12,468 nt of DNA from positions 1-12,468 of the forward strand of contig JANWKW010000099.1 in the NCBI GenBank assembly GCA_025451135.1, in the 5' to 3' direction. The notes beneath the pieces were generated by a model. It made no database searches. It saw only the letters and a program-made list of their open reading frames with translations, and had not been told where the DNA came from. This DNA is from Vulcanimicrobiia bacterium. GTDB lineage: Bacteria > Vulcanimicrobiota > Vulcanimicrobiia > Vulcanimicrobiales > Vulcanimicrobiaceae. This document shows, piece by piece, positions 1 to 5,423 of this stretch (its first letter is position 1; every line of letters starts with the position of its first letter). The translations under genes were made by a program, and so were the position numbers.

Positions 1-29
1 CGGCTGCTCTACCGCTGAGCTATGGGCCC
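1..29 (-). tRNA. tRNA gene, 5' part only (isotype not readable)
   Basis: On the minus strand the window edge shows a tRNA 5' end: acceptor strand GGGCCCA, U8-A9, a D-arm with stem GCTC/GAGC and loop AGCGGTA, then A26 and the first bases of the anticodon stem (GCCG). The anticodon, T-arm and 3' acceptor strand lie outside the window, so the isotype cannot be read. The GGGCCCA start with a GCCG anticodon stem resembles CAU-anticodon tRNAs (Met/Ile2), but that is a memory-based guess. The gene points away from the window and lies downstream of the beta-helix gene on the same strand. Confidence 0.85.
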
Positions 30-65
30 CGACAGCACGTGGATTCTTCCAACAAACGCCCGCTC

Positions 66-90
66 GCTCCCGCGCGTCGCACGCGGGAGC
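66..90 (-). terminator. Hairpin between beta-helix gene and tRNA, candidate terminator
   Basis: A perfect 9-bp inverted repeat (GCTCCCGCG / CGCGGGAGC) with a 7-base loop lies between the stop of the beta-helix gene (149) and the tRNA start (29). On the minus strand it is followed by GAGCGGGCGTTTGTTGG, which has only a weak T-rich tail. It could end the upstream transcript, or be a processing or pausing hairpin ahead of the tRNA. Stem perfection is seen directly; terminator activity is inferred. Confidence 0.5.
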
Positions 91-148
91 CATCTCTCAT
101 GCCGATTTCATCGGGAGACGAATTCCACCATCGCGGCGCTTCGACGGA

Positions 149-688
149 TCAGTCGGCGACCGACATTCGTCCGCGCTTACCCAGGGTCGTGGATCCCTCG
201 ATGCAGCCGTCGACGACGAGAATACCGTCGCACACGGCGTCTCCCGCGATCGAACCGGCGATTTCCGTGCGCCCGCCGCTTCCGACGACGACCGATCCCT
301 CGACCTCGCCGTCGACAAGGACGCGACCCGTCGAGACGATCTTCCCGGATACCGAGCCGGAGATCTCGACATTCGCGCCCGGTCCCGCCACCACGTTGCC
401 TCCGGCGTCACCGTCCACGACCGTCCGGCCGCGACTGGTGATATCTCCGGCGACCGACCCGGCGATCTCCACTCGCGACCCCGGACCGGCCGTCAAGGCG
501 CCTTCGACGTCACCGTCGACGAGGGCACGCCCGTCAGATACGAGCTTCCCCTGGACCGACCCGCCGATCTCCACCTTCCCCGCAGGCTCGACGACGACGT
601 TCCCGTCGACGTCTCCATCGACGCGGACGTGCTGGCCGCTCGCGACGCGAAGGTCGCCCTCGTAGCTGTCATAGTCGGTGACCGACAT
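149..688 (-). CDS. Bactofilin-like polymer-forming beta-helix protein
   Basis: The 179-residue protein is almost entirely a regular repeat. Residues 21-173 divide without gaps into nine units of exactly 17 residues, such as VRVDGDVDGNVVVEPAG and KVEIGGSVQGKLVSDGR. Glycines, V/I at alternate positions and a D/E-G or G-S turn recur in register. This spacing and the 'VxGxVxG' style fit the bactofilin/DUF583 family (PF04519), right-handed beta-helices that polymerise without nucleotide and organise envelope or cytoskeletal structures. There is no signal peptide or membrane segment; the 20-residue N-terminus (MSVTDYDSYEG...) is a plausible membrane-binding or polymer-end tail. I chose the ATG at 688; a GTG at 718 would add ten residues but lies inside a palindrome. 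A GGGGG run about 6 bases upstream of the ATG is a weak ribosome site. The family call is from pattern, not a search; another beta-helix family is possible. Confidence 0.72.
   Translation of the reverse strand: MSVTDYDSYEGDLRVASGQHVRVDGDVDGNVVVEPAGKVEIGGSVQGKLVSDGRALVDGDVEGALTAGPGSRVEIAGSVAGDITSRGRTVVDGDAGGNVVAGPGANVEISGSVSGKIVSTGRVLVDGEVEGSVVVGSGGRTEIAGSIAGDAVCDGILVVDGCIEGSTTLGKRGRMSVAD
170..628 (-). repeat. Nine in-frame 51-bp coding repeats (17 residues each), alternating in two types
   Basis: Within the beta-helix gene, units alternate between type A (xxVDGDVxGxVVxGPGx) and type B (RVEIxGSVxGxxxSxGR). The higher-order period is therefore 34 residues, or 102 bp, with four A+B pairs followed by a ninth A unit (LVVDGCIEGSTTLGKRG). 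No unit has an insertion or deletion. The only cysteines, in units 8 and 9, are in GDAVCDGI and VDGCIEG near the C-terminus. Confidence 0.85.
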
Positions 689-712
689 CGTTCGATACCC
701 CCACACAAGCGC

Positions 713-737
713 GTACACGTTCGTACGAACCGTGTAC
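713..737. promoter_or_regulatory. 25-bp palindrome upstream of the beta-helix gene, candidate operator
   Basis: The core TTCGTACGAA (720-729) is a perfect palindrome, flanked by GTACACG on the left and CCGTGTAC on the right. The arms therefore match outward to the ends apart from one extra C. It lies 25 bases upstream of the chosen ATG (688) and 26 bases past the eno stop codon. The near-zero loop and absence of a T tract make an operator for a dimeric repressor likelier than a terminator for eno. The regulator is unknown; none is encoded next to it. Confidence 0.5.
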
Positions 738-763
738 GTCCGGGGCAGTGCCGTTGTTTCGGC

Positions 764-2077
764 CTAGCGCAGCGCTTTGAACGCCTTGGCGCCGGGGTAG
801 TAGGCGCGCTCGCCCAGCTGCTCCTCGATCGCCATCAGGCGGTTGTACTTGGCAACGCGGTCGCTGCGTGAGAGCGAGCCGGTCTTGATCTGGCCGGCGC
901 CGGTCGCGACCGCGATGTCGGCGATAGTGGTGTCCTCGGTCTCCCCCGAGCGGTGCGAGATCACCGACGTGTAGCCCGCCTTGTGGGCCATCTCGACGGC
1001 GTCGAGCGTCTCGGTCAGGGTGCCGATCTGGTTGACCTTGATCAGGATCGAGTTGGCGGTGTGCTCGCGGATGCCGCGCTCCAGAAACGCGACGTTGGTG
1101 ACGAACAGATCGTCGCCGACGAGCTGGATCTTCTTCCCGAGCGCCTGCGTGAGCTTGTGCCAGCCGGCCCAATCGTCTTCGGCCAGACCGTCCTCGATCG
1201 AGACGATCGGATATTTTCCGCACAGGTCTTCGTAGAGCGCGACCATCTCGTCCGAGGTCAGGCCCGTCTGTGGATCGCGCGCGTAGTACTTTCCGTCGCG
1301 GTAGAACTCGCTCGACGCCGGGTCGAGCGCGATCGCGATATCCTTGCCCGGCTCGTAGCCGGCCTTCCCGATCGCGTTCACCAGCAAGCCCAGCGCCTCT
1401 TCGATGCTGTCGAGCGGCGGCGCGTAGCCGCCCTCGTCGCCGACCTGCGTCGCCAAGCCCTTGTGGTGCAGCAGCGAGCCGAGCGCGTGGAACACCTCGG
1501 CGCCGTAGCGCACCGCTTCGCGGAGGCTGGGCGCGCCGACCGGCACGATCATCAGCTCCTGGAACTGCAGCGCGCCCGAGGCGTGCTTGCCGCCGTTGAT
1601 GACGTTCATCATCGGCACCGGCAGGGTCGCCGCCGTCGGGCCGCCGAGGTAGCGGTAGAGCGGGATGCCCAGGCTACTCGCCGCCGCGCGCGCGACCGCG
1701 AGCGAGACGCCCAGGATCGCGTTCGCGCCCGCGTGGCCCTTGTTCGCGGTCCCGTCGACCTCGATCAGCATCGCGTCGACGGCGCGCTGATCGGTCGCAT
1801 CGAAACCGGTGACGGCCGGTCCGAGCAGGTCGTTGACGGCGTTGACGGCCTTTTGCACCCCTTTGCCGTTGTAGCGTTTCGCGTCGCCGTCGCGCAGTTC
1901 GCACGCCTCGTTCGCGCCGGTCGAGGCGCCCGAGGGCACCATCGCCTCTTCGACGACGCCGAAACTGGTGGCGACCTCCACCGCAACCGTCGGGTTGCCG
2001 CGCGAATCGAGGATCTCGCGCGCGCGTACCCCTTCGACGATCGGGCGGCCGTTGCCGCGAAACGCATCCAACGACAT
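764..2077 (-). CDS. eno: Enolase (phosphopyruvate hydratase)
   Basis: Cytosolic glycolytic enzyme converting 2-phosphoglycerate to phosphoenolpyruvate. The 437-residue length is normal for the family. Visible motifs are AREILDSRGNPT (19-30), the substrate loop GASTG (50-54), NVINGGKHA (158-166), DEGG (214-217, catalytic Glu), metal ligands D252 (ALDPASSEFY), E295 (SIEDG) and D322 (GDDLFVTN), the signature ILIKVNQIGTLTET with catalytic K347 (344-357), and SHRSGETED (374-382). The ATG at 2077 gives an N-terminus about ten residues longer than usual (MSLDAFRGNGRPIVEGV) but lies just 5 bases after the ndk stop, with AGTAGG just ahead of it as a ribosome site overlapping that stop. It probably shares a transcript with ndk, since no promoter gap exists between them. 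All catalytic residues are present. Confidence 0.98.
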   Translation of the reverse strand: MSLDAFRGNGRPIVEGVRAREILDSRGNPTVAVEVATSFGVVEEAMVPSGASTGANEACELRDGDAKRYNGKGVQKAVNAVNDLLGPAVTGFDATDQRAVDAMLIEVDGTANKGHAGANAILGVSLAVARAAASSLGIPLYRYLGGPTAATLPVPMMNVINGGKHASGALQFQELMIVPVGAPSLREAVRYGAEVFHALGSLLHHKGLATQVGDEGGYAPPLDSIEEALGLLVNAIGKAGYEPGKDIAIALDPASSEFYRDGKYYARDPQTGLTSDEMVALYEDLCGKYPIVSIEDGLAEDDWAGWHKLTQALGKKIQLVGDDLFVTNVAFLERGIREHTANSILIKVNQIGTLTETLDAVEMAHKAGYTSVISHRSGETEDTTIADIAVATGAGQIKTGSLSRSDRVAKYNRLMAIEEQLGERAYYPGAKAFKALR

Positions 2078-2082
2078 CGCGC

Positions 2083-2541
2083 CTACTTCTCGATGATCCA
2101 GCGCTCGAGGTCGTGTTTGCGCGTCACAAAATCCTTCGCGTCGAAGAAGATCGCCAACTCGCGCTCGGCGCTCTCGTGGCTGTCGCTGCCGTGCACCATG
2201 TTGCGGCCGATCGACTGGGCGAAGTCGCCGCGGATGGTGCCGACGTCGGCCTTGAGCGGATTGGTGGCGCCCATCAGCTGACGGCAGCCTTCGATGGCGT
2301 TCTCGCCTTCGACGGCCAGTGCGACCAGCGGGCCCGAGGTGATGAAATCGACCAGCCCGGCGAAGAACGACTTGCCGTCGTGCTCCGCGTAATGCTTGCG
2401 GGCGCGTTCGCCGTCGAGCTGCATGAGTTTCATCGCGACGATCAGATAGCCGCGCCGTTCGAAGCGCGAGATGATCTCGCCGGAGAGATTGCGCGAAACC
2501 GCGTCGGGTTTGCAGAGGATGAGTGTACGTTCGATAGCCAT
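2083..2541 (-). CDS. ndk: Nucleoside diphosphate kinase
   Basis: Transfers the gamma-phosphate between nucleoside triphosphates and diphosphates through a phosphohistidine, balancing NTP and dNTP pools. The 152-residue protein shows the family start ERTLILCKPDAV (4-15, with the ATP-contacting Lys11) and the active-site block GRNMVHGSDS with phospho-His117 (112-121). It ends FDAKDF...ERWIIEK, slightly longer than the E. coli enzyme. The ATG at 2541 gives the canonical N-terminus. No good ribosome site sits at optimal distance; a GGAGGG lies too far upstream (around 2560-2565). It is the first gene of the ndk-eno pair and diverges from birA across 77 bases. A nucleotide kinase beside a glycolytic enzyme makes sense as shared phosphate metabolism, but I infer only co-transcription. 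Confidence 0.97.
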   Translation of the reverse strand: MAIERTLILCKPDAVSRNLSGEIISRFERRGYLIVAMKLMQLDGERARKHYAEHDGKSFFAGLVDFITSGPLVALAVEGENAIEGCRQLMGATNPLKADVGTIRGDFAQSIGRNMVHGSDSHESAERELAIFFDAKDFVTRKHDLERWIIEK

Positions 2542-2600
2542 AGTGCGCCCGTTTTACGGCCCTCCGCCGCGCGGAACCTTGAAGGCCATCCCCTCCGCGA

Positions 2601-2614
2601 GGCGCGAACGCGCC
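2601..2614. other. Short perfect inverted repeat ahead of the birA start
   Basis: GGCGCG-AA-CGCGCC ends 4 bases before the birA ATG (2619). As RNA the two-base loop would be strained, so it may instead be a protein site or chance in GC-rich DNA. If it folds it would hide the birA ribosome site, for which I see only a distant GAGG (2599-2602). Low weight. Confidence 0.25.
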
Positions 2615-2618
2615 CGGG

Positions 2619-3401
2619 ATGCCCGATCCGCACCCGCCCCTGCCCGTCGACGCCGTCCAGGCGGCCCTGGTGGGCACCCCGTTCGCGACGGTCCGTTACG
2701 TCGCCGAGACCGGCAGCACCAACGACGACGCCGCCGCCCTGCTGGGCCGCCCCGGGCAGCCCGGCCTGACGATCGTGGCCGGGCACCAGACCCGGGGAGC
2801 CGGCCGCAAGGGCCGCTCCTGGATCGCCCGGCCGGGGTCGAGCCTGCTCTTCACCACCATCCTACCCGAGCCGCTCCCGGCCGCCGAGATCTGGGCGGTG
2901 CCGTTCTGGACCGCCCTAGCCGTCCGGGCCGGCCTCGAACGCCACGGCATCGCGACCGATCTGCATTGGCCCAACGACCTGCTGGTCGGGCCGCGCAAGA
3001 TCGCCGGCATCCTGTGCACTTCACGCATCGCCGGGGCGCACGCGTACGTCGCATGCGGGATCGGCATCAACGTCGCGCGTTCGCCCGAGGCGGATGACGA
3101 GATCGCTCCACCGCCCGCGTTCTGCGACGATCTGGCTCCGGTCGAAGCGCACGCACTGCTGGTGAGCATCCTCACGCAGTTCGCGTCGACGCTGGCCGCC
3201 CTCGACGCACCGCAGCGCGTCGCGCGTTTGTGGGAAGCCGCGGCCGGTCTGCCCGGGCGGCGATACCGCCTGCTCAAGGACGGCGAGCCCGAACCTTTCG
3301 ACGCTACCGCGATGGCGCTCGCGACCGGCGGCGCATTGGTAGTCGAGCGCGACGGTCTGCGTGAGACGATCGCGCTCGCCGACGCGCGCGCGCTACGTTA
3401 G
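2619..3401 (+). CDS. birA: Biotin--[acetyl-CoA-carboxylase] ligase, catalytic type without HTH
   Basis: Activates biotin to biotinyl-AMP and attaches it to the lysine of carboxylase carrier domains. The 260-residue protein begins almost directly with the catalytic domain: TGSTNDDA (31-38), the biotinyl-AMP loop RGAGRKGRSW (59-68, cf. GRGRxGR of the family), HWPNDLL with RKIAGIL and catalytic K127 (116-132), and GIGINV (147-152). A small C-terminal beta domain follows (about 211-260, GRRYRLL...ALVVERDG). No N-terminal winged helix is present, so unlike E. coli BirA it is not expected to repress biotin genes. It is a single gene, divergent from ndk; its stop codon abuts that of the convergent secreted-protein gene. 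No biotin biosynthesis or carboxylase gene is nearby. Confidence 0.93.
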   Translation: MPDPHPPLPVDAVQAALVGTPFATVRYVAETGSTNDDAAALLGRPGQPGLTIVAGHQTRGAGRKGRSWIARPGSSLLFTTILPEPLPAAEIWAVPFWTALAVRAGLERHGIATDLHWPNDLLVGPRKIAGILCTSRIAGAHAYVACGIGINVARSPEADDEIAPPPAFCDDLAPVEAHALLVSILTQFASTLAALDAPQRVARLWEAAAGLPGRRYRLLKDGEPEPFDATAMALATGGALVVERDGLRETIALADARALR

Positions 3402-3800
3402 CTAGGAGGCGCCGCTACTGACGTGGATGTGGCAATGCGACCCACCATCGTATACACCGGTCGCGGAGGCGGCAAGCCCGGATTCCGCTATGCCGTTTAT
3501 CGTCACTTGCGCGATCGTATCGCAGACCTTTCTGTGCCCGCTCATCCACTCAAAACGAACGTGGTGGGACGTCCAAACGGAGAACAAGCCGTCTGCGAAG
3601 TCCACGGAACTTTTGGCCGCGACTCGACCGCTTCTTTCGATCCGCACCTGATGTAAGGAATAGATCGTGATGTGCGCATCGTAATTGTTAGGATTGCTGA
3701 CTCGAATGAAACCGGAGCCGTACGCTCCGTCCGTCTTGAGTGGCGAGGCGAAGAGCGATACTACCATCGCGACACTCGCAAGACCCAAAATTCGTCTCAT
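3402..3800 (-). CDS. Small secreted protein of unknown function
   Basis: I do not recognise this 132-residue protein. It has a clear Sec signal peptide: MRRILGL, then a hydrophobic core AMVVSLFAS to about residue 19, with cleavage probably between residues 19 and 28. The mature part alternates hydrophobic and polar residues (FIRVSNPNNYDAHITIYSL, then VRFEW), suggesting a beta-sandwich. Two cysteines (93, 123) could pair. The C-terminus carries SHCHIHV (121-127), three His and a Cys in six residues, a possible metal site. The ATG at 3800 has an ideal ribosome site, GGAGG with a 5-base spacer. Composition differs from neighbours: hand counts of three 60-base lines gave about 65, 55 and 48% GC, suggesting recent acquisition or relaxed selection. 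It has its own upstream promoter-like sequence and is convergent with birA with no gap. Confidence 0.78.
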   Translation of the reverse strand: MRRILGLASVAMVVSLFASPLKTDGAYGSGFIRVSNPNNYDAHITIYSLHQVRIERSGRVAAKSSVDFADGLFSVWTSHHVRFEWMSGHRKVCDTIAQVTINGIAESGLAASATGVYDGGSHCHIHVSSGAS

Positions 3801-3810
3801 GGTGGCCTCC

Positions 3811-3827
3811 TGCGTCGCCCGGACGCA
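3811..3827 (-). promoter_or_regulatory. Leader hairpin or operator ahead of the secreted-protein gene
   Basis: TGCGTC-GCCCG-GACGCA is a perfect 6-bp inverted repeat with a 5-base spacer. It ends directly next to the GGAGG ribosome site (3806-3810) and begins where the transcript from the -10 at 3833-3838 would start. It could be a 5' UTR hairpin modulating initiation or stability, or a repressor site overlapping the transcription start. Confidence 0.4.
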
Positions 3828-3832
3828 GTCAT

Positions 3833-3869
3833 ACTATAGCATCCGAACTTGCTTTGGACCATATGTCAA
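3833..3869 (-). promoter_or_regulatory. Candidate extended -10 promoter for the secreted-protein gene
   Basis: The minus strand reads TGC-TATAGT, an extended -10 element (hexamer complement at 3833-3838, TGC at 3839-3841), about 33 bases from the ATG. A perfect TTGACA is present at 3864-3869, but 25 bases separate it from the -10 instead of about 17. It is therefore either unrelated or part of a different promoter. The extended -10 form can work without a -35. The AT-rich patch stands out from the surrounding GC-rich DNA. Confidence 0.5.
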
Positions 3870-3873
3870 GCCC

Positions 3874-4089
3874 CTATTTCGCGACGCCGCCCAGCGCCAC
3901 GCCGGCCGCGCCCAGCGCGCTCACCGCTTGGCTCTCGGCCGCACCGTCGACCGACAGGCACAGATTGGCCGGCGAACTGACGTTCGCGGGCTTCGGGATC
4001 ATCTTGGCCGCGACGCCGGCATCTTTGAGCGCCTTGGTGGCGATCATCGTGTCGGCGTTGCTGCCGAAGTAGAGGATGACGTCCGCCAC
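3874..4089 (-). CDS. DUF3343-like small protein (putative Se/S carrier-like fold)
   Basis: The 71-residue protein MADVILYFGSNADTMIATKA... aligns without gaps, from memory, with the DUF3343 family (PF11823). It shows a beta strand, a 'S-x-x-(D/T)-x-x-x-A-x-K-x-L-K-x-A-G' helix, MIPKP, then a SS-containing loop and LSVD. In the family that loop usually reads SSxCG; here it is SSPANLCL (38-45), with the CG pair replaced and a lone Cys44 three residues later. The usual cysteine chemistry may therefore be absent or shifted. The start is GTG at 4089, 5 bases after the stop of the Cache gene, so it is the third gene of the chemoreceptor unit. No strong ribosome site is visible, suggesting coupling to the upstream gene. 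A function in chemosensing is inferred only from position. Confidence 0.62.
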   Translation of the reverse strand: MADVILYFGSNADTMIATKALKDAGVAAKMIPKPANVSSPANLCLSVDGAAESQAVSALGAAGVALGGVAK

Positions 4090-4094
4090 GGGCG

Positions 4095-5423
4095 CTAGCT
4101 CTCACCCGTGACGAGTTTGTCGAGCGCGCCGGCGACGTCGCCCAACTCGTGCACGCGCGCGACGGCCTGCGTCATGCGCGAACTCATCTCTTGCGAGAGC
4201 GTATCGATCACGAACATGTCGCCGCTCAACTCCTCGTTGAGCGATTTGAGCTGCGCGACCTTGCCGGTCGGGTCGCCGGCCTTCGCCAGGTCGTCGATCA
4301 GCGCGCCGCTCTTCTCGACGGCGGTCTTGGTCGCGGCGACGTGGTCGCCCGAGACCTCGCTGCCGACGATCGCCACGCCCAGCTCCTTAGCCGCGTCGCT
4401 CACCTGTTTGGACCGCCGGCCGATGGTGTTGGAGATGCGCTGGACGACCGGCACCGCGAGGGCGAGCGCGACGATCGCCGCGAGCAGGCCCCACAGCGCG
4501 AGCGACTCGGTGGTGTGGTTGATGATGTCGTTGATGGCGGCCATCGGCGTGCCGTACCAGCGCGCGCCGACCGGCTTGTTCTGATCGTTGAGGATCGGTT
4601 CGACGTGGACCAGGTACTCGGTCCCCCCGACCGTCTCGGAACCGTCGAACGGCGTGCCGCTCGCGACGCCGGCCGTCTCGGGCAGCGCCTGATCGACGAT
4701 GCGCGTGCCGTCCGGCGCGAGGATGGTCGAGGCGACGATCGCGTCGCCGTCGAGCAGGGCCGAGGCCCCGCCCAACGCGTGCGTGCTCTGATCGACGATG
4801 TCGTAGTAGTGGTTCATCAGGACGCCGCCGTAGATGGCGCCGATGGTGCGTTCGTTCCTATCGCTCATCGGCGCGGCCGAGACCAGCGCGAGCCCTTCGT
4901 TCAGGTGCGAGACGACCTTGCCGTCGGCGTCCTTGATATCGGCGGTCGCCTGCGGCGCCAGGCCTTCGCCGGCCAGATCGGCGGGCGTCAGGACCCCGGC
5001 CGTACTGACGGTCTCGCCGGTCAGCGCGCGCTTGACGAACGGATTGGCGGCGAGCGATCCGCCGGTCGGGCCGTTGGCCCGCGCGACCACCCGGCCGTTC
5101 GCGTCGACGATCGTCAGGAACGAGAGCCCCGACGTCCGCGCGACGTTGGAGAGCTGGTCCGAGAGGCCCTTCGCGTTGTGCGCTTCGAGGGCCGCGCGCA
5201 GGGCGTCGGCGACCGCGTCCTGCGCGACCAGCAGCCGGATCTGGTCCTTGCGCGAATCCCAGTAGCCGCCGAACGCGCTGGCACCGTTGGTGACCTGCGC
5301 CTGTCCCTGCGAGCGCAGATCCCGCTGGAGCGTGAATCGCGCCGCTACGATGCTGATGACGAAACAGAGCAGGATCGCTCCGACGATCGTGCCCAAAAGG
5401 CGGGCGCGCAAGCTCATCTTCAT
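4095..5423 (-). CDS. Membrane double-Cache sensor lacking an MCP signalling domain
   Basis: The 442-residue protein has TM1 (about 9-28), an extracytoplasmic region of about 280 residues, TM2 (about 308-327) and a 115-residue helical cytoplasmic tail. The outer region looks like a double-Cache domain of the Cache_3/Cache_2 type: SFLTIVDANGRVVARAN (101-117), GGVLMNHYYDIVDQ (199-212), LLDGDAIVASTI then YLVHVEPILND and VGARWYGTP (270-293). Such domains bind small metabolites in chemoreceptors and kinases. The tail (DAAKELGVAIVGSEVSGDH, then VIDTLSQEMSSRMTQAVAR) has no canonical MCP hairpin, kinase or GGDEF motif. ATG at 5423 overlaps the MCP gene stop as ATGA, with GGAGGAAG 7 bases upstream inside the MCP gene, so translation is coupled. 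I infer that it supplies the ligand input for its neighbour; independent function cannot be excluded. Confidence 0.82.
   Translation of the reverse strand: MKMSLRARLLGTIVGAILLCFVISIVAARFTLQRDLRSQGQAQVTNGASAFGGYWDSRKDQIRLLVAQDAVADALRAALEAHNAKGLSDQLSNVARTSGLSFLTIVDANGRVVARANGPTGGSLAANPFVKRALTGETVSTAGVLTPADLAGEGLAPQATADIKDADGKVVSHLNEGLALVSAAPMSDRNERTIGAIYGGVLMNHYYDIVDQSTHALGGASALLDGDAIVASTILAPDGTRIVDQALPETAGVASGTPFDGSETVGGTEYLVHVEPILNDQNKPVGARWYGTPMAAINDIINHTTESLALWGLLAAIVALALAVPVVQRISNTIGRRSKQVSDAAKELGVAIVGSEVSGDHVAATKTAVEKSGALIDDLAKAGDPTGKVAQLKSLNEELSGDMFVIDTLSQEMSSRMTQAVARVHELGDVAGALDKLVTGES

Noticed and set aside
1..148. An integration (att) site at the tRNA end
   Set aside because: Only the tRNA 5' end is in the window, and no direct repeat, integrase or element lies beside it.
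713..737. SOS (LexA) box reading of the palindrome
   Set aside because: The core is GTTC-N4-GAAC-like, the reverse of the GAAC-N4-GTTC arrangement of Gram-positive LexA boxes, and the neighbouring genes are not SOS genes.
953..2281. A 442-codon plus-strand frame opposite eno and ndk
   Set aside because: Same GC-driven antisense artefact; the opposite strand encodes fully conserved enolase and Ndk.
764..2677. A 637-codon open frame reading through eno and far upstream across ndk
   Set aside because: The upstream 200 codons are out of frame with a clear ndk gene and have low-complexity Arg/Ala-rich content; the eno start at 2077 is well defined.
3864..3869. Perfect TTGACA as the -35 of a standard sigma-70 promoter with TATAGT
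   Set aside because: The 25-base spacing is far too long for a normal promoter, so I call only the extended -10 with any confidence.
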